A DNA stretch of 64,000 nt, from assembly GCA_963746175.1 (NCBI GenBank), contig CAVVAH010000004.1:1364001-1428000 (forward strand). The letters run 5' to 3'. The position numbers were made by a program, and so were the translations under genes. The stretch comes from CAVVAH01 sp963746175. GTDB lineage: Bacteria > Actinomycetota > Actinomycetes > JACCUZ01. Below, piece by piece: positions 1 through 9,201 of the stretch (its first letter is position 1; the number at the start of each line of letters is the position of its first letter). The notes beneath the pieces are model-generated. The model made no database searches. It was given only the letters and a program-made list of their open reading frames with translations, and had not been told where the DNA came from.

Positions 1-897
1 GCGTGAAGTGCGGCGTGTCGTACGACCGACACGCGGGAGCAGGGCGCGCGAGGTGCCGCGCCGCCGGGTCGCCAGCCAGACGACGCCGGCAGTCGCCGCA
101 CCGGCGCCGACCGCGACGGCGGCCAGCGTGGTCGGCTGCGGCATCGAGACGCCGGCGAACCGGTCGCGCAGCCGGACCGGCCGGCTGAAGACGAGCACGG
201 GCCAGCCACGGGTCGCCGCCTCCTTGCGCAGCGCGCGGTCGGGGTTGACGGCGTAGGGATGACCCACCGCTGACAGCATCGGGACGTCCGTCGCGGAGTC
301 GCTGTAGGCGTAGCAGCGCTCGAGGTCGTAGCCCTCGTGGGCGGCCAGCTCGCGGATCGCCTCCGCCTTGGTCTCGCCGTAGGCGTAGTACTCGATCTCG
401 CCGGAGTAGCGGCCGTCCTCGCCGACGACCATCCGGGTGGCGATCACCTGGTCGGCGCCGAGCAGCTCGCCGATCGGCTCCACCACCTCCGCGCCGGAGG
501 TGCTGACGACGACGACGTCGCGGCCCGCCAGGTGGTGCTCCTCGATGAGCGTGGCCGCCTCGTCGTAGATCAACGGGTCGATGAGCTGGTGCAGCGTCTC
601 GGCGACGATCTGCTTGACCTGCTCGACGTCCCAGCCGGTGGCCATCGAGGAGAGGTACGCCCGCATCCGCTCCATCTGGTCGTGGTCGGCGCCGCCCGCG
701 AGGTAGACGAACTGCGCATACGCGCTGCGCAGCACGGCCCGGCGGTTGATGAGTCCGCCCTGGTAGAAGGAGCGGCTGAACGCCAGCGTGCTCGACTTCG
801 CGATGATCGTCTTGTCCAGGTCGAAGAACGCAGCGGTGCGGGTGGCCCCGGCGGGGGCGGCGCGGTGCGGTGCGGGGTCGGCCACCCGTCCGAGCAT
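1..897 (-). CDS. HAD-IB family phosphatase with C-terminal membrane segment (3' end outside window)
   Basis: The leftward frame opens at ATG 897 and is still open at base 1, so the C-terminus is missing. The product has HAD motif I as FFDLDKT about 25 residues in, a motif II Ser/Thr in VVVVSTSG, a Lys-containing stretch (GETKAEA) and motif III as YSDSATDVPML, which is the SerB-like HAD subfamily IB layout. After the catalytic domain comes a hydrophobic segment (TLAAVAVGAGAATAGVVWLA) and then an Arg-rich tail, so it is probably membrane-tethered with the enzyme in the cytoplasm. Family members dephosphorylate small molecules or lysophospholipids; the substrate cannot be read from the sequence. 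It lies next to the ssd-tad cluster, a position common in actinobacteria, and is transcribed away from it. Confidence 0.88.
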   Translation of the reverse strand, partial: MLGRVADPAPHRAAPAGATRTAAFFDLDKTIIAKSSTLAFSRSFYQGGLINRRAVLRSAYAQFVYLAGGADHDQMERMRAYLSSMATGWDVEQVKQIVAETLHQLIDPLIYDEAATLIEEHHLAGRDVVVVSTSGAEVVEPIGELLGADQVIATRMVVGEDGRYSGEIEYYAYGETKAEAIRELAAHEGYDLERCYAYSDSATDVPMLSAVGHPYAVNPDRALRKEAATRGWPVLVFSRPVRLRDRFAGVSMPQPTTLAAVAVGAGAATAGVVWLATRRRGTSRALLPRVGRTTRRTSR

Positions 898-1032
898 AGG
901 GACGGCAAAATCCGCCGCGCGGGCGGCTGCGACTGTTTGCCATCGGGCCTCGACGGGTACATCCTGGCGTCGTGCCCTGCTCCGCAGAGCACACCAGCGC
1001 GTCCGGCTCATCCCCCCCGGGTCGGATTCGCA

Positions 1033-1067
1033 GACGGCCCCCGTTCTCCCCCCCGACGGGGGCCGTC
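1033..1067. other. 12-bp perfect inverted repeat in the HAD/ssd divergent region
   Basis: GACGGCCCCCGT (1033-1044) is the exact reverse complement of ACGGGGGCCGTC (1056-1067), separated by an 11-base C-rich loop. It lies in the 308-base gap between two divergently transcribed genes, so it is 5' of both and does not sit where a terminator is expected. It could be part of a leader RNA of ssd or a protein site. Apart from it and two TCCACAG words at 1100 and 1128, I see nothing in 898-1205. Confidence 0.5.
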
Positions 1068-1205
1068 GCACGTCCCCGCTCGGTCGTGGGACCTGCTTCT
1101 CCACAGCGCCGCTGCGCGCACCGGACGTCCACAGATGGCCCCGGCAGCCCACTGCCGGCTGCCGCGGCGGGCCACCGTGAGGACCCCGTCCTCGTGGAGG
1201 TGCCC

Positions 1206-2273
1206 GTGCCCGACCGGCCCCTGATCGTCACCGGCGACCCGCTGCTGCTCGACGACCTGCTGCGGCTGTCGGCGTCGGCCGGTGTCGAGGTCCAGGTCGC
1301 GCCGGACCCGGTCGCGGCCCGGCCGGCCTGGTCCCGCGCGCCGGTGGTGCTGCTCGGCGTCGACGCGGTGCCGCAGCTCGTCCGGTCCGCCCTCCCGCGC
1401 CGGCCCGGTGTCGTGCTCGTGCCGCGGACCGGTCCCGAGGAGCGGGCCGCGTGGGACGCGGCGGCCCGGGTCGGGGCCGAGGCGGTCCAGGTGCTGCCGC
1501 AGGCCGAGGGCCTGGTCGTCGACCGGCTCGTGGGTGCCGGCGACGGGCCGGTGGCGCGGACCGTCGCCGTCGTACCCGGTGCCGGCGGTGCGGGGGCCTC
1601 GACCCTCGCGGCCGCCCTGGCGGTCTCCGCCGACCGCGTCGTCCCGGGAGTGCGCGCGATGCTCGTCGACCTCGACCCGTTCGGCGGTGGCATCGACCTG
1701 CTCCTGGGTGCGGAGTCCCGGCCCGGGCTGCGGTGGCCGGCGCTCGCCGGCACGCGCGGTCGCGCCGCACCCGACGATCTGCGCGCCGCCCTCCCGTCGG
1801 TCGCCGGAGCCACGGTGCTGTCGTGGGACCGCGGCGTCGTGCTGCCGCTGCCGGTCGAGGCCGTGGAGTCGGTGCTCGCCGCGGGTCGGCGCGGCCACGA
1901 CCTGGTGGTGCTCGACGTACCTCGCTTCCCGGACGCGGGCGCGGATGCCGCACTGGCCACCGTCGACGCCGTGCTGCTCGTCGTCCCCGCCGACGTGCGG
2001 TCGGCAGCCGCCGCGGCGCGGGTCGCGGGCCGGCTGGCCGGTCGGGTCGCCGACGTCCGGGTCGTGGTCCGCGAGACATCGACCCGCCGGCTCCCCGCCG
2101 GCCCGGTGGCTCGCGCCGTGGGCCTGCCGCTCGGTGGCCGGGTCGGTGTCGATCCCGGGCTGGCGGCCGCCCTCGAGCGCGGCGATCCGCCGGGGCGGTC
2201 GCGCGGGCCGCTGGCCCAGCTCTGCCGGACGCTGCTCGTCGACCTGGTCGGCCATCTCGGACGCGCGGCGTGA
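1206..2273 (+). CDS. ssd: Septum-site-determining / CpaE-like P-loop protein of the tad cluster
   Basis: A 355-residue protein of the actinobacterial CpaE/MinD-like Ssd family. The start is placed at GTG 1206 because GGAGG at 1196-1200 sits five bases upstream; in-frame GTGs at 1194 and 1200 are alternatives. The N-terminal third resembles a degenerate receiver-like domain, followed by a MinD/ParA-type fold with a deviant Walker A (PGAGGAGAST) near residue 120 and a Walker B-like LVDLDPFGGGID. The canonical Lys of KGGxGKS is absent, as is usual for this family. It overlaps the next gene by GTGA, so it is translated with tadA. Ssd/CpaE homologues position the Tad machinery and in mycobacteria influence septum placement; the exact role here is inferred from family and context. 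Confidence 0.85.
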   Translation: MPDRPLIVTGDPLLLDDLLRLSASAGVEVQVAPDPVAARPAWSRAPVVLLGVDAVPQLVRSALPRRPGVVLVPRTGPEERAAWDAAARVGAEAVQVLPQAEGLVVDRLVGAGDGPVARTVAVVPGAGGAGASTLAAALAVSADRVVPGVRAMLVDLDPFGGGIDLLLGAESRPGLRWPALAGTRGRAAPDDLRAALPSVAGATVLSWDRGVVLPLPVEAVESVLAAGRRGHDLVVLDVPRFPDAGADAALATVDAVLLVVPADVRSAAAAARVAGRLAGRVADVRVVVRETSTRRLPAGPVARAVGLPLGGRVGVDPGLAAALERGDPPGRSRGPLAQLCRTLLVDLVGHLGRAA

Positions 2274-3430
2274 CTCTCGTCGACGCCGCGCTGGTGACCC
2301 GGGTGACCGCGCGGCTCGCGCTCGCCGGTGAGCAGCCCACCACCACGGCCGTGACGGCAGCGCTCCGCCAGGAGGGAGCGGTGCTCGGCAGCTCGGGCAC
2401 CCTGGCGCTGGTCGCGGAGGTGCGTTCCGAGCTGACCGGCTTCGGCCCGCTCGAGGCGCTGCTCGCCGACGACCGGGTCAGCGACGTCCTCGTCAACGGA
2501 CCGGCCGAGGTCTGGGTCGACCGCGGTGCCGGCCTGGCCCGCGCGGCCGTGACGTTCCGCGACGAGGCGGCGGTACGACGGCTCGCCCAGCGCCTCGCCG
2601 CCTCGGCCGGCCGGCGGCTGGACCTCGCGCGGCCCACCGTCGACGCCCGGCTGGCCGGCGGCGTCCGGCTGCACGCGGTGCTGCCGCCGGTGTCGCCGGC
2701 GGGGACGCTGCTCAGCCTGCGGGTGCTCCGGCGGCGCGCGTTCACCGTGGCCGAGCTGGTCGACCGCGGCACCCTCGTGCCTGCTCTCGCCGAGCTGCTC
2801 GAGCGCGTCGTCCGGTGCCGGGCCTCGTTCCTCGTCACGGGCGGCACCGGCACGGGCAAGACCACACTCCTGTCGAGCCTGCTCTCCCTGGTCCGGCCGG
2901 AGGAGCGGATCGTCCTGGTCGAGGACTCCGGCGAGCTGGCGCCCGCGCATCCGCACGTCGTCCGGCTCGAGGCGCGCAACGCCAACGTCGAGGGGGCCGG
3001 TGCCGTCGACCTGCGGACGCTCGTGCGCGAGTCGCTGCGGATGCGCCCGGACCGCATCGTCGTCGGCGAGGTCCGTGGCGGCGAGGTGGTGGAGCTGCTC
3101 GCGGCGCTCAACACCGGCCACGACGGTGGGGCGGGCACGGTGCACGCCTCCGGGCCGGCCGTGCTGCCGGCCCGGCTCGAGGCGCTCGCCCTTGCGGCCG
3201 GGCTGCCACGTGAGGCGCTGCACAGCCAGCTGGCGGCGGCCGTGCAGGTCGTGGTGCACCTGGCCCGCGGGGCGGACGGGGCACGCGTGGTCCGGGCCGT
3301 CGGCTGCCTGACCCGCGGCGCCGACGGCCTGTGCCGGGTCGTCCCCGCCGTACGCGTGGAGAGCGGTCGGCTCGTCGACGACTCCGCGGCGGCCGCGCTG
3401 GACGGGCTGCTTGCGGCCGGCGACGCGTGA
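2270..3430 (+). CDS. tadA: TadA/CpaF-type secretion ATPase
   Basis: 386 residues, GTG start inside the ssd stop (GTGA overlap). Type II/IV secretion hexameric ATPase: N-terminal domain, Walker A GGTGTGKTT at residues 191-199, Asp box around VEDSGELAP (217-225), Walker B with RPDRIVVGEVRGGE (about 259-272) and a His box GTVHAS (289-294). It powers assembly of Flp-type pili or a related export complex at the inner face of the membrane. It is the first enzyme of a coupled run with tadB and tadC. Length and motif spacing match the actinobacterial 'helicase/secretion neighbourhood' ATPases, and the frame is intact. Confidence 0.93.
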   Translation: MTLVDAALVTRVTARLALAGEQPTTTAVTAALRQEGAVLGSSGTLALVAEVRSELTGFGPLEALLADDRVSDVLVNGPAEVWVDRGAGLARAAVTFRDEAAVRRLAQRLAASAGRRLDLARPTVDARLAGGVRLHAVLPPVSPAGTLLSLRVLRRRAFTVAELVDRGTLVPALAELLERVVRCRASFLVTGGTGTGKTTLLSSLLSLVRPEERIVLVEDSGELAPAHPHVVRLEARNANVEGAGAVDLRTLVRESLRMRPDRIVVGEVRGGEVVELLAALNTGHDGGAGTVHASGPAVLPARLEALALAAGLPREALHSQLAAAVQVVVHLARGADGARVVRAVGCLTRGADGLCRVVPAVRVESGRLVDDSAAAALDGLLAAGDA

Positions 3431-4224
3431 GGTCTGCTGCGGCCGTGCTGCTCGCGGCTGCCGCCGGGGTGCTGCTCGTCCCCGACCGGGCCGCCGGGCT
3501 GAACCGGCTGCAGCCGGCGGTGTCCCGCGTGAGACCGCTGAACGGGCTGGGCCTGCGCGTCGCGGCGGTCACGACGACGATCGCGGTGGCGCTGGCCACC
3601 GGTGCCGCCCTGCTCACCCTGGCGGCCGGAGTCGCCGGGGTGAGCGCCGTCCGGGCGGCCTCGGGGCGAGCCCGCCGCCGTCGCGCGGAGGCGCTGCGCG
3701 CGGCGGTGCTCGACCTGCTGGCCGGGCTCGCCGCCGAGCTGCGGGCCGGGAGCCAGCCACGGGATGCGCTGGCGGTCGTGAGCGCGAGTGTCCCGGCGCT
3801 GCTGGCCCCGGTCGCCGCCGCGGCCCGCAGCCCCGTCGCCGACCCGGCGGCCGCCCTCGACCTCGCCGCCCGCGAGCCGGGCGCGGCGGCGCTCGCCGAC
3901 CTCGCGGTGGCCTGGCGGGTGGTCGCCGACACCGGAGCGGGGCTGGCCGGCGTGGTCGACCGGGTCGCCGCCGGTGCCCGAGCCGAGGCCGCCGTACGCC
4001 GCGAGGTGGCCTCTCAGCTCGCCGGTCCGCGGGCGACGGCCGCGCTCCTCGCCGGCCTGCCACTGGCCGGTGTCGGCCTCGGCGCGGCGCTGGGCGCCGA
4101 CCCGCTCGGCTTCCTCCTCGAGGCCCGGCCCGGCCGGATCTGCCTGCTGGCCGCGGTGCTGCTGGTCGCAGCCGGCGGGGCATGGACCGAGGTGATCGCA
4201 GCGCGGGCGGAGCCGGCGCCGTGA
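3427..4224 (+). CDS. tadB: TadB-like pilus assembly membrane protein
   Basis: 265 residues from GTG 3427, overlapping the tadA stop by four bases. It starts with a hydrophobic helix (about residues 4-20), has a second hydrophobic stretch at about 37-60, a long Arg/Ala-rich cytoplasmic GspF-like domain, and ends with two hydrophobic segments (about 195-215 and 232-252). This is the inner-membrane platform protein arrangement of TadB. It would pair with TadC to form the platform on which TadA acts. Sequence is low in complexity (Ala/Leu/Val/Arg) and the family call rests mostly on topology and position. Confidence 0.8.
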   Translation: MRSAAAVLLAAAAGVLLVPDRAAGLNRLQPAVSRVRPLNGLGLRVAAVTTTIAVALATGAALLTLAAGVAGVSAVRAASGRARRRRAEALRAAVLDLLAGLAAELRAGSQPRDALAVVSASVPALLAPVAAAARSPVADPAAALDLAAREPGAAALADLAVAWRVVADTGAGLAGVVDRVAAGARAEAAVRREVASQLAGPRATAALLAGLPLAGVGLGAALGADPLGFLLEARPGRICLLAAVLLVAAGGAWTEVIAARAEPAP

Positions 4225-4955
4225 CCGCGGCCACGGCGGCCGTGCTGCTCGCGGCCCTGGCCGGCCTGCTCGCCCCGGCACCGCGCGGAGCAGCCCTCGC
4301 CCGCCTGGGCGGCCCGAGCCCGGGCGTCGACCCGGTCGGGCCCGCCGTGCGGCTGGACGGCGCGGTCCCGCGACACCTGCCCCGGCTGCTTGCCGGGCTG
4401 GCCGCCGGAGCGGCACTGACCTCGCAGGGCGGGCTCGCGACCGTGCTCGCGGTGCTGGCCGTCGCGACCGGAGTGCCTGCAGCGCGGCAGCGCCGGACCG
4501 CAGAGCGGTGTCGAGCCCGGCTGATGGCCGACCTGCCGCGGGCGGCAGAGCTGCTCGCGAGCTGCCTGGATGCGGGGGCACCCGCCCCTGTGGCGCTCGG
4601 CGCGGTGGCCGCCGCGGTCGGCGGTCCGGTCGGTCTCCGGCTGCGCGAGGTCGCGACCGTGCTGGCCGCCGGTGGCCACCCCGACGTCACGCTCCCGGTC
4701 GCGGACCCGCTCGACCGGCTGGTCGCCGTGCTCGCTCGCGCGACCACCACCGGGGCGCCGCTCGCCGAGTCGGTCCGTGTCCTGGCGGCCGACGAGCGCC
4801 GACGCGCCGGCTGGGCCGCCACCGAGCGGGCCCGGGTGGCAGGGGTGCAGGCCGTGGGTCCCCTCGCGGCCTGCTTCCTGCCGGCCTTCGTGCTGGTGGG
4901 GGTGGTGCCGGTGGTCGCCGGCGTGGCCGGCTCGCTCCTCCGGGGCCCGTCGTGA
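4221..4955 (+). CDS. tadC: TadC-like pilus assembly membrane protein
   Basis: 244 residues, GTG start overlapping the tadB stop by four bases. Hydrophobic helices near the N-terminus (about 5-20 and 53-80), a GspF/T2SSF-type cytoplasmic domain with LPRAAELLASCLDAG typical of TadB/TadC proteins, and two C-terminal helices ending in the PVVAGVAGSLL region. It is the second platform component of the Tad machine. The downstream 152 bases hold no gene and contain two TCCACAG words 27 bases apart (4959 and 4986), a layout similar to that upstream of ssd. Confidence 0.82.
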   Translation: MTAATAAVLLAALAGLLAPAPRGAALARLGGPSPGVDPVGPAVRLDGAVPRHLPRLLAGLAAGAALTSQGGLATVLAVLAVATGVPAARQRRTAERCRARLMADLPRAAELLASCLDAGAPAPVALGAVAAAVGGPVGLRLREVATVLAAGGHPDVTLPVADPLDRLVAVLARATTTGAPLAESVRVLAADERRRAGWAATERARVAGVQAVGPLAACFLPAFVLVGVVPVVAGVAGSLLRGPS

Positions 4956-5107
4956 CCGTCCACAGCCGCGACCGGAGCGGCGTCGTCCACAGATCGGCGG
5001 CCACGACCCCGGGGGTTGCTTCCGCCCGGCCACGGTGGTGACGGACGCGGCAGTCGCCGCTCCCCGCAGCGCCGCCGGTCGCGGCACGGACCGGACGAAG
5101 GTGCGAG

Positions 5108-5323
5108 ATGGCGACGTTCACGAGGGACCTGGCGCGGCGGACCGGCCGGCCCGGACGCCGGCGGTCGGTCGGCGACGAGGCCGGCATGACCACCGCGGAG
5201 TACGCGGTCGGCACGGTGGCGGCGTGCGGCTTCGGCGGGATCCTCTACAAGGTCCTGACCAGCCCCGAGGTCGTGCAGCTGCTCAAGGGCGTGATCGAGC
5301 GGGCTTTCGGTGTGGCGTTCTGA
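5108..5323 (+). CDS. DUF4244 Flp-pilin-like small protein
   Basis: 71 residues. A basic N-terminus is followed by GMTTAEYAVGTVAA and a single hydrophobic helix, the hallmark of DUF4244 proteins that sit in actinobacterial tad clusters. The Thr-Thr-Ala-Glu-Tyr segment mimics the processing and helix-start region of Flp pilins, so this is the likely pilin-like subunit; cleavage after the Gly by a prepilin peptidase is an inference. Start ATG 5108 follows a purine-rich GACGAAGG. No prepilin peptidase gene is visible in the window. Confidence 0.85.
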   Translation: MATFTRDLARRTGRPGRRRSVGDEAGMTTAEYAVGTVAACGFGGILYKVLTSPEVVQLLKGVIERAFGVAF

Positions 5324-5335
5324 CGGCCCCGGTCG

Positions 5336-5731
5336 GTGACTCACCTCGGCCCGCGGCGGGAGCGCGGGACCGCGACGGCCGAGCTGGCGGTCGTGCTGCC
5401 GGCCGTCGTGCTGCTCGCGGTGCTCGGGGTCTGGGCCGTGCTGGTCGGCGCCGCGCAGCTGCGGTGCACCGACGCGGCCGGTGTCGGGGCGCGGGCGCTG
5501 GCGCGCGGCGAGCCGGCCGACGAGGTGCGTCGCGTCGTCGCGGAGGTCGCGCCGCACGGCGCCCGGGTGGAGCTCGGCAGGGCCGGCGAGCTCGTCGTCG
5601 TCGAGGTGCGAGTGCTGGTGCCGCTGCCGGGGCTGTGGGGAGGCGACGGGCCCGGTGTCGCGGTGGGCGACCGGGCGGTTGCTCTCGACGAGAGCGCGGG
5701 CTCGGCGCCGGGTGCGGTGCTGCCGCCGTGA
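5336..5731 (+). CDS. TadE-family pseudopilin
   Basis: 131 residues from GTG 5336, twelve bases after the DUF4244 stop. The N-terminus has GTATAELAVVLPAVVLLAVLG, the TadE signature of a Glu embedded at the start of one long hydrophobic helix, followed by an extracytoplasmic domain with a Cys (LRCTDAAG). TadE proteins are minor pseudopilins of the Flp system. Next gene overlaps by four bases, so both are made together. Confidence 0.85.
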   Translation: MTHLGPRRERGTATAELAVVLPAVVLLAVLGVWAVLVGAAQLRCTDAAGVGARALARGEPADEVRRVVAEVAPHGARVELGRAGELVVVEVRVLVPLPGLWGGDGPGVAVGDRAVALDESAGSAPGAVLPP

Positions 5732-6108
5732 CGCGACGGTCCTGGCAAGAAGTCGACCGCGGCTCGGCCGGGCTGCTGACCGTCTGGGTCGCGGCGCTGG
5801 TCGTGCTGTCGGCCGTGCTCGCGGTGGGCTGGGCCGGCGTGGTGACCGCACGGCACCGGGCCGGCAGCGTCGCCGACCTCGCGGCGCTGGCGGCAGCACG
5901 GGCTGCGGAGCTCGGGGCGGCCGAGCCGTGCGGGGTCGCGGCCGAGGTGGCCGCGGCCGGCGGCGCCCGGCTGGAGTCGTGCCGGGCGCTGCTCGACGGC
6001 TCCACGGGAGTGGTCGTCGCCGTCCCCGGGCCGGTGGTGGGTGGACCACTGGGGTGGCTGCACACAGGACCGGCCCGGGCTCGCGCCCGGGCCGGCGTAC
6101 CCCCGTGA
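5728..6108 (+). CDS. TadE-like protein (helicase/secretion neighbourhood type)
   Basis: 126 residues from GTG 5728, overlapping the previous stop. GSAGLLTVWVAALVVLSAVLA gives one N-terminal transmembrane helix, then GSVADLAALAAARAAELG, which is the conserved segment of the actinobacterial TadE-like proteins found between tad genes and the DEXH helicase. Two Cys residues (EPCGV, ESCRA) could form a disulfide outside the membrane. It ends the tad operon; a hairpin lies just downstream. Confidence 0.82.
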   Translation: MTRRSWQEVDRGSAGLLTVWVAALVVLSAVLAVGWAGVVTARHRAGSVADLAALAAARAAELGAAEPCGVAAEVAAAGGARLESCRALLDGSTGVVVAVPGPVVGGPLGWLHTGPARARARAGVPP

Positions 6109-6125
6109 TACCCCCGTGTCTTCGT

Positions 6126-6151
6126 GGCCGGCGGGTGGCATCCCGTCGGCC
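6126..6151. terminator. Hairpin between convergent tadE-like and membrane-protein genes
   Basis: GGCCGGCGGG (6126-6135) and CCCGTCGGCC (6142-6151) pair over ten positions with one G-U pair and a six-base loop. It sits in the 54-base gap between convergent genes and can serve both strands. No U-run follows, which is normal for high-GC actinobacterial terminators. Confidence 0.55.
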
Positions 6152-6162
6152 AGGTCTGTCGG

Positions 6163-6741
6163 TCAGAGGTCGCGGTGCCGTCCGGAGGTCGAGGACGCGG
6201 TCTCGTCGCGGCCGGTGAGGTCGGTGGCGTGGTCGACGACCCGGTCGCCCTCGACGTGCTGCGGACGGTCGGCCGCGCTGCCCGCCGTGGCGGTGCCGGA
6301 CGTCGTGCCCTCGCTGGTCGTGCGGTCGGTCGACGTGGTGCGGTCGGCGGCCGCGGTCCCGGCGGCGCCGCCGGCGGTGCCCGCCGTCGTACCGGCCGCG
6401 GTGGTGTCGCGCTCGGTGGCGAGCCTCTCGTTGAGCCGCTCGTTCTCGGCCCGCAGCTGCGCGCGCTCCTCCTCGATCTGGGTGACCGACTCCTTCTGCC
6501 TGTTGCGCGCCTGCTTGCGCTCCACGCGCTTGCGGCGCGACCGGCCCATCGAGGAGAACAGCAGCCAGACGCCGAGGAAGAAGATCAGCATCGTGGCGAG
6601 ACCGGTGACGAACACGCCGCCGATCGTGGTGTCGGCCGAGAGCCCGAAGACCTCGATCGTCGCGGACTCGCCGCCGTCGTAGATGGCGCCGGCGGTGACC
6701 GCACCGGCGCCCAGGATGAAGAGAAGTCCGATGATCGCCAT
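6163..6741 (-). CDS. Two-helix membrane protein with basic coiled coil and Thr/Ala-rich tail
   Basis: 192 residues; ATG 6741 preceded by AAAGGAG. Two hydrophobic segments (about residues 2-20 and 43-62) flank a short acidic loop, then a very basic stretch (RSRRKRVERKQARNRQK), a coiled coil (EEERAQLRAENERLNERLA, about 90-112) and a low-complexity Thr/Ala/Gly tail. No known catalytic motif. Comparable small proteins occur next to the DEXH helicase in actinobacteria; function unknown. The coiled coil and tail would face the cytoplasm. Confidence 0.8.
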   Translation of the reverse strand: MAIIGLLFILGAGAVTAGAIYDGGESATIEVFGLSADTTIGGVFVTGLATMLIFFLGVWLLFSSMGRSRRKRVERKQARNRQKESVTQIEEERAQLRAENERLNERLATERDTTAAGTTAGTAGGAAGTAAADRTTSTDRTTSEGTTSGTATAGSAADRPQHVEGDRVVDHATDLTGRDETASSTSGRHRDL

Positions 6742-6818
6742 GGGGGAGGGCTCCTTTCGCTCAGGCACCCATGCCCCCGCGGCACCGGGTTCATGCCCGG
6801 CGGACGGGTGACACCTGC

Positions 6819-9201
6819 TCAGGCCACGATCGGCGACCCCGGCGCTCCGGCCAGCACGACGTCGAGCAGCCGGACCGCGCCGGCCTTGTCCAGGGGGTCG
6901 TTGCCGTTGCCGCACTTCGGCGACTGGACGCAGGACGGGCAGCCCTCGAGGCACTCGCAGGAGGAGATGGCGTCGCGGGTCGCCCGCAGCCACGCGACGG
7001 CCGCGGCGTGGCCGCGCTCGGCGAAGCCCGCCCCGCCCGGGTGCCCGTCGTAGACGAAGACCGTCATCCGGCCGGTGTCGAGGTGGTGGGCGGTGGACAC
7101 CCCGCCGATGTCCCACCGGTCGCAGGTGGCGAAGAGCGGCAGCAGGCCGATGGAGGCGTGCTCGGCGGCGTGCGCCGAGCCGGGGACGTCGGCGGTGGCC
7201 AGCCCGGCCCGCTCCAGGCCCGCCTCGTCGACGGTCCACCAGACCGCCCGGGTGCGGAGGTGGCGCGGGGGCAGGTCCAGCGGCTCCTCGCCGAGCACCT
7301 CGTTGGTGATCACGCGCCGGCGGAGGAACGAGACCACCTGGTTGGTCACCTGGACGCTGCCGAAGGACAGCGTCACGTGCTCCCAGGACCGGGTGTGCGC
7401 CGTCTCCACGACGTCGATCTCGGTGACGTCCCGGGCGACCGTCGTCCAGTCCGGCTCGGCCCGCCCGACCCGGGCCACCTGCTCGGCGAGGTCCAGCGAG
7501 GAGACCAGGTAGGTCTCGCCCTGGTGCACGTAGACCGCACCGTCGTGGACGGTGGCGTGCGCGGAGGCGCCGTCGACGGTGCCGAGCAGCCGGCCGGTGC
7601 CCTCCTCGACCAGGCCCACCGGACCCGCGCCCACCCCCCGGATGTCGGCGAGGTCGCTGGCCCGCTCGTTGCGGGTCCAGTACAGCCCGGCCGGGCGGCG
7701 GCGCAGCAGCTCACGGTCGACGAGCCGGTCGGCCACCTCGGCAGCGTCCGGTGCGAACAGCGGCAGCTCGTCGTCCCGCAGCGGAGGGAGCTCGGAGGCC
7801 GCGGCGCACAGGTGCGGGGCGAGCACGTGCGGGTTGCCGGGGTCGAGGACGGTGGCCTCCACCGGCTGGCCGAACAACGTCTCGGGATGGTGGGTGAGGT
7901 AGGTGTCGAGCGGGTCGTCGCGGGCCACCAGCACCGCGAGGGCGCCCTGCCCGGCCCGGCCCGCGCGGCCGGCCTGCTGCCACAGCGACGCCCGGGTGCC
8001 GGGCCAGCCGGCGAGCAGGACGGCGTCCAGCCCGGCGATGTCGACGCCGAGCTCCAGCGCGTTCGTGCTGGCGACCCCGAGCAGCCGGCCGGCCTGCAGG
8101 TCGGCCTCGAGCGCCCGGCGCTCCTCGGGGAGGTAGCCGGCCCGGTAGGCGGCCACCCGGCCGGGCAGCTCGGGGTCGACCTCGGCGAGCAGCCGCCGCG
8201 CGGTGGACGACACCGTCTCGGCCGAGCGCCGGGACCGCACGAAGGCGACCGACCGGACCCCGTCGGCGACCAGGTCGGCGAGCAGGTCGGCGACCTCGGC
8301 GGTCGCCGACCGGCGTACCGGCGCCTGGTGCTCGCCGGCGAGCTCGGTGAGCGGCGGCTCCCAGAGCGCGAACAGCAGCTCGCCCCGCGGCGACCCGTCG
8401 TCGGTCACCGGGACGACCTCGCGCCCGACCAGCCTGGCCGGCGGACACCTCCGGCTCGGACACGGTCGCGGACGCGAGCACGAACACCGGGTCGGAGCCG
8501 TAGTGCGCGCAGACCCGTTGCAGCCGCCGCAGCACCGCCGCGACGTGCGAGCCGAACACCCCGCGGTAGCGGTGGCACTCGTCGACGACGACGACCTCGA
8601 GGTCGCGCAGGAACCGGGCCCACCGCGGGTGTCCGGGCAGGATCGACCGGTGCAGCATGTCGGGGTTGCTGAGCACGTACGACGCGTGCTGGCGGACCCA
8701 GTCGCGCGACTCGCCCGGGGTGTCGCCGTCGTAGGTCGCGGCGCGGACCGGCTCGAGCCCCAGCCCGGTCACCGCCCGCAGCTGGTCGGCGGCCAGGGCC
8801 TTGGTGGGGGAGAGGTACAGCGTCGTCGGCGGCGTCCCGATCCCGCCCCGGTCGGCGGCGTCGAGCACCCCGGTCAGCGCGGGCAGCAGGTAGCAGAGCG
8901 ACTTGCCGGAGGCGGTGCCGGTGGCGACCACCGTCGAGCGGCCGGCCCGGACGTGCTCGGCTGCCTCGACCTGGTGGCTCCACGGCTCCTCGACACCGGA
9001 CTTCACCAGCGCGTCGACCAGGTCGGGATGCACCCAGCCCGGCCAGCCGACCGGACGCCCGGCGCGGCCCTGGACCCGCTCGACGTGCGTCAGCCGCTGG
9101 CGCCGGCCGGCGGGCGCGAGCAGCCGGGCCAGCCGGCGGTCGGCGTCCGACGCGGCGACCACGTCGGCAGCCGGGTCGTCGCCGGGCTCGGGCGGTGGCA
9201 C
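6819..9201 (-). CDS. DEXH-box helicase with C-terminal zinc-binding (DUF1998-type) domain, one frameshift
   Basis: Start GTG 9201. N-terminal part: Q/motif I as ATGTASGKS, motif II as VVDECHRYRG (a DECH box), motif III as LASATVSEP. The frame then breaks at about 8436-8439 where one extra base lies in CTGGCCGG; the rest continues in another frame with SVAFVRSRRSAE, the helicase C motifs (GVASTNALELGVDI, QQAGRAGRAG) and a four-Cys cluster CECLEGCPSCVQSPKCGNG near the end. This is the 'DECH' helicase long known beside actinobacterial tad genes and bldG, related to YprA/MrfA helicases that act in DNA repair. As written it would be cut after about 255 residues; both halves are otherwise perfectly conserved, so a sequence error is likely. 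Confidence 0.88.

Noticed and set aside
1228..4581. Very long open frames antisense to the tad genes and elsewhere
   Set aside because: They are Arg/Pro/Ala-rich, lack motifs and follow from extreme GC content; the sense frames carry clear families.
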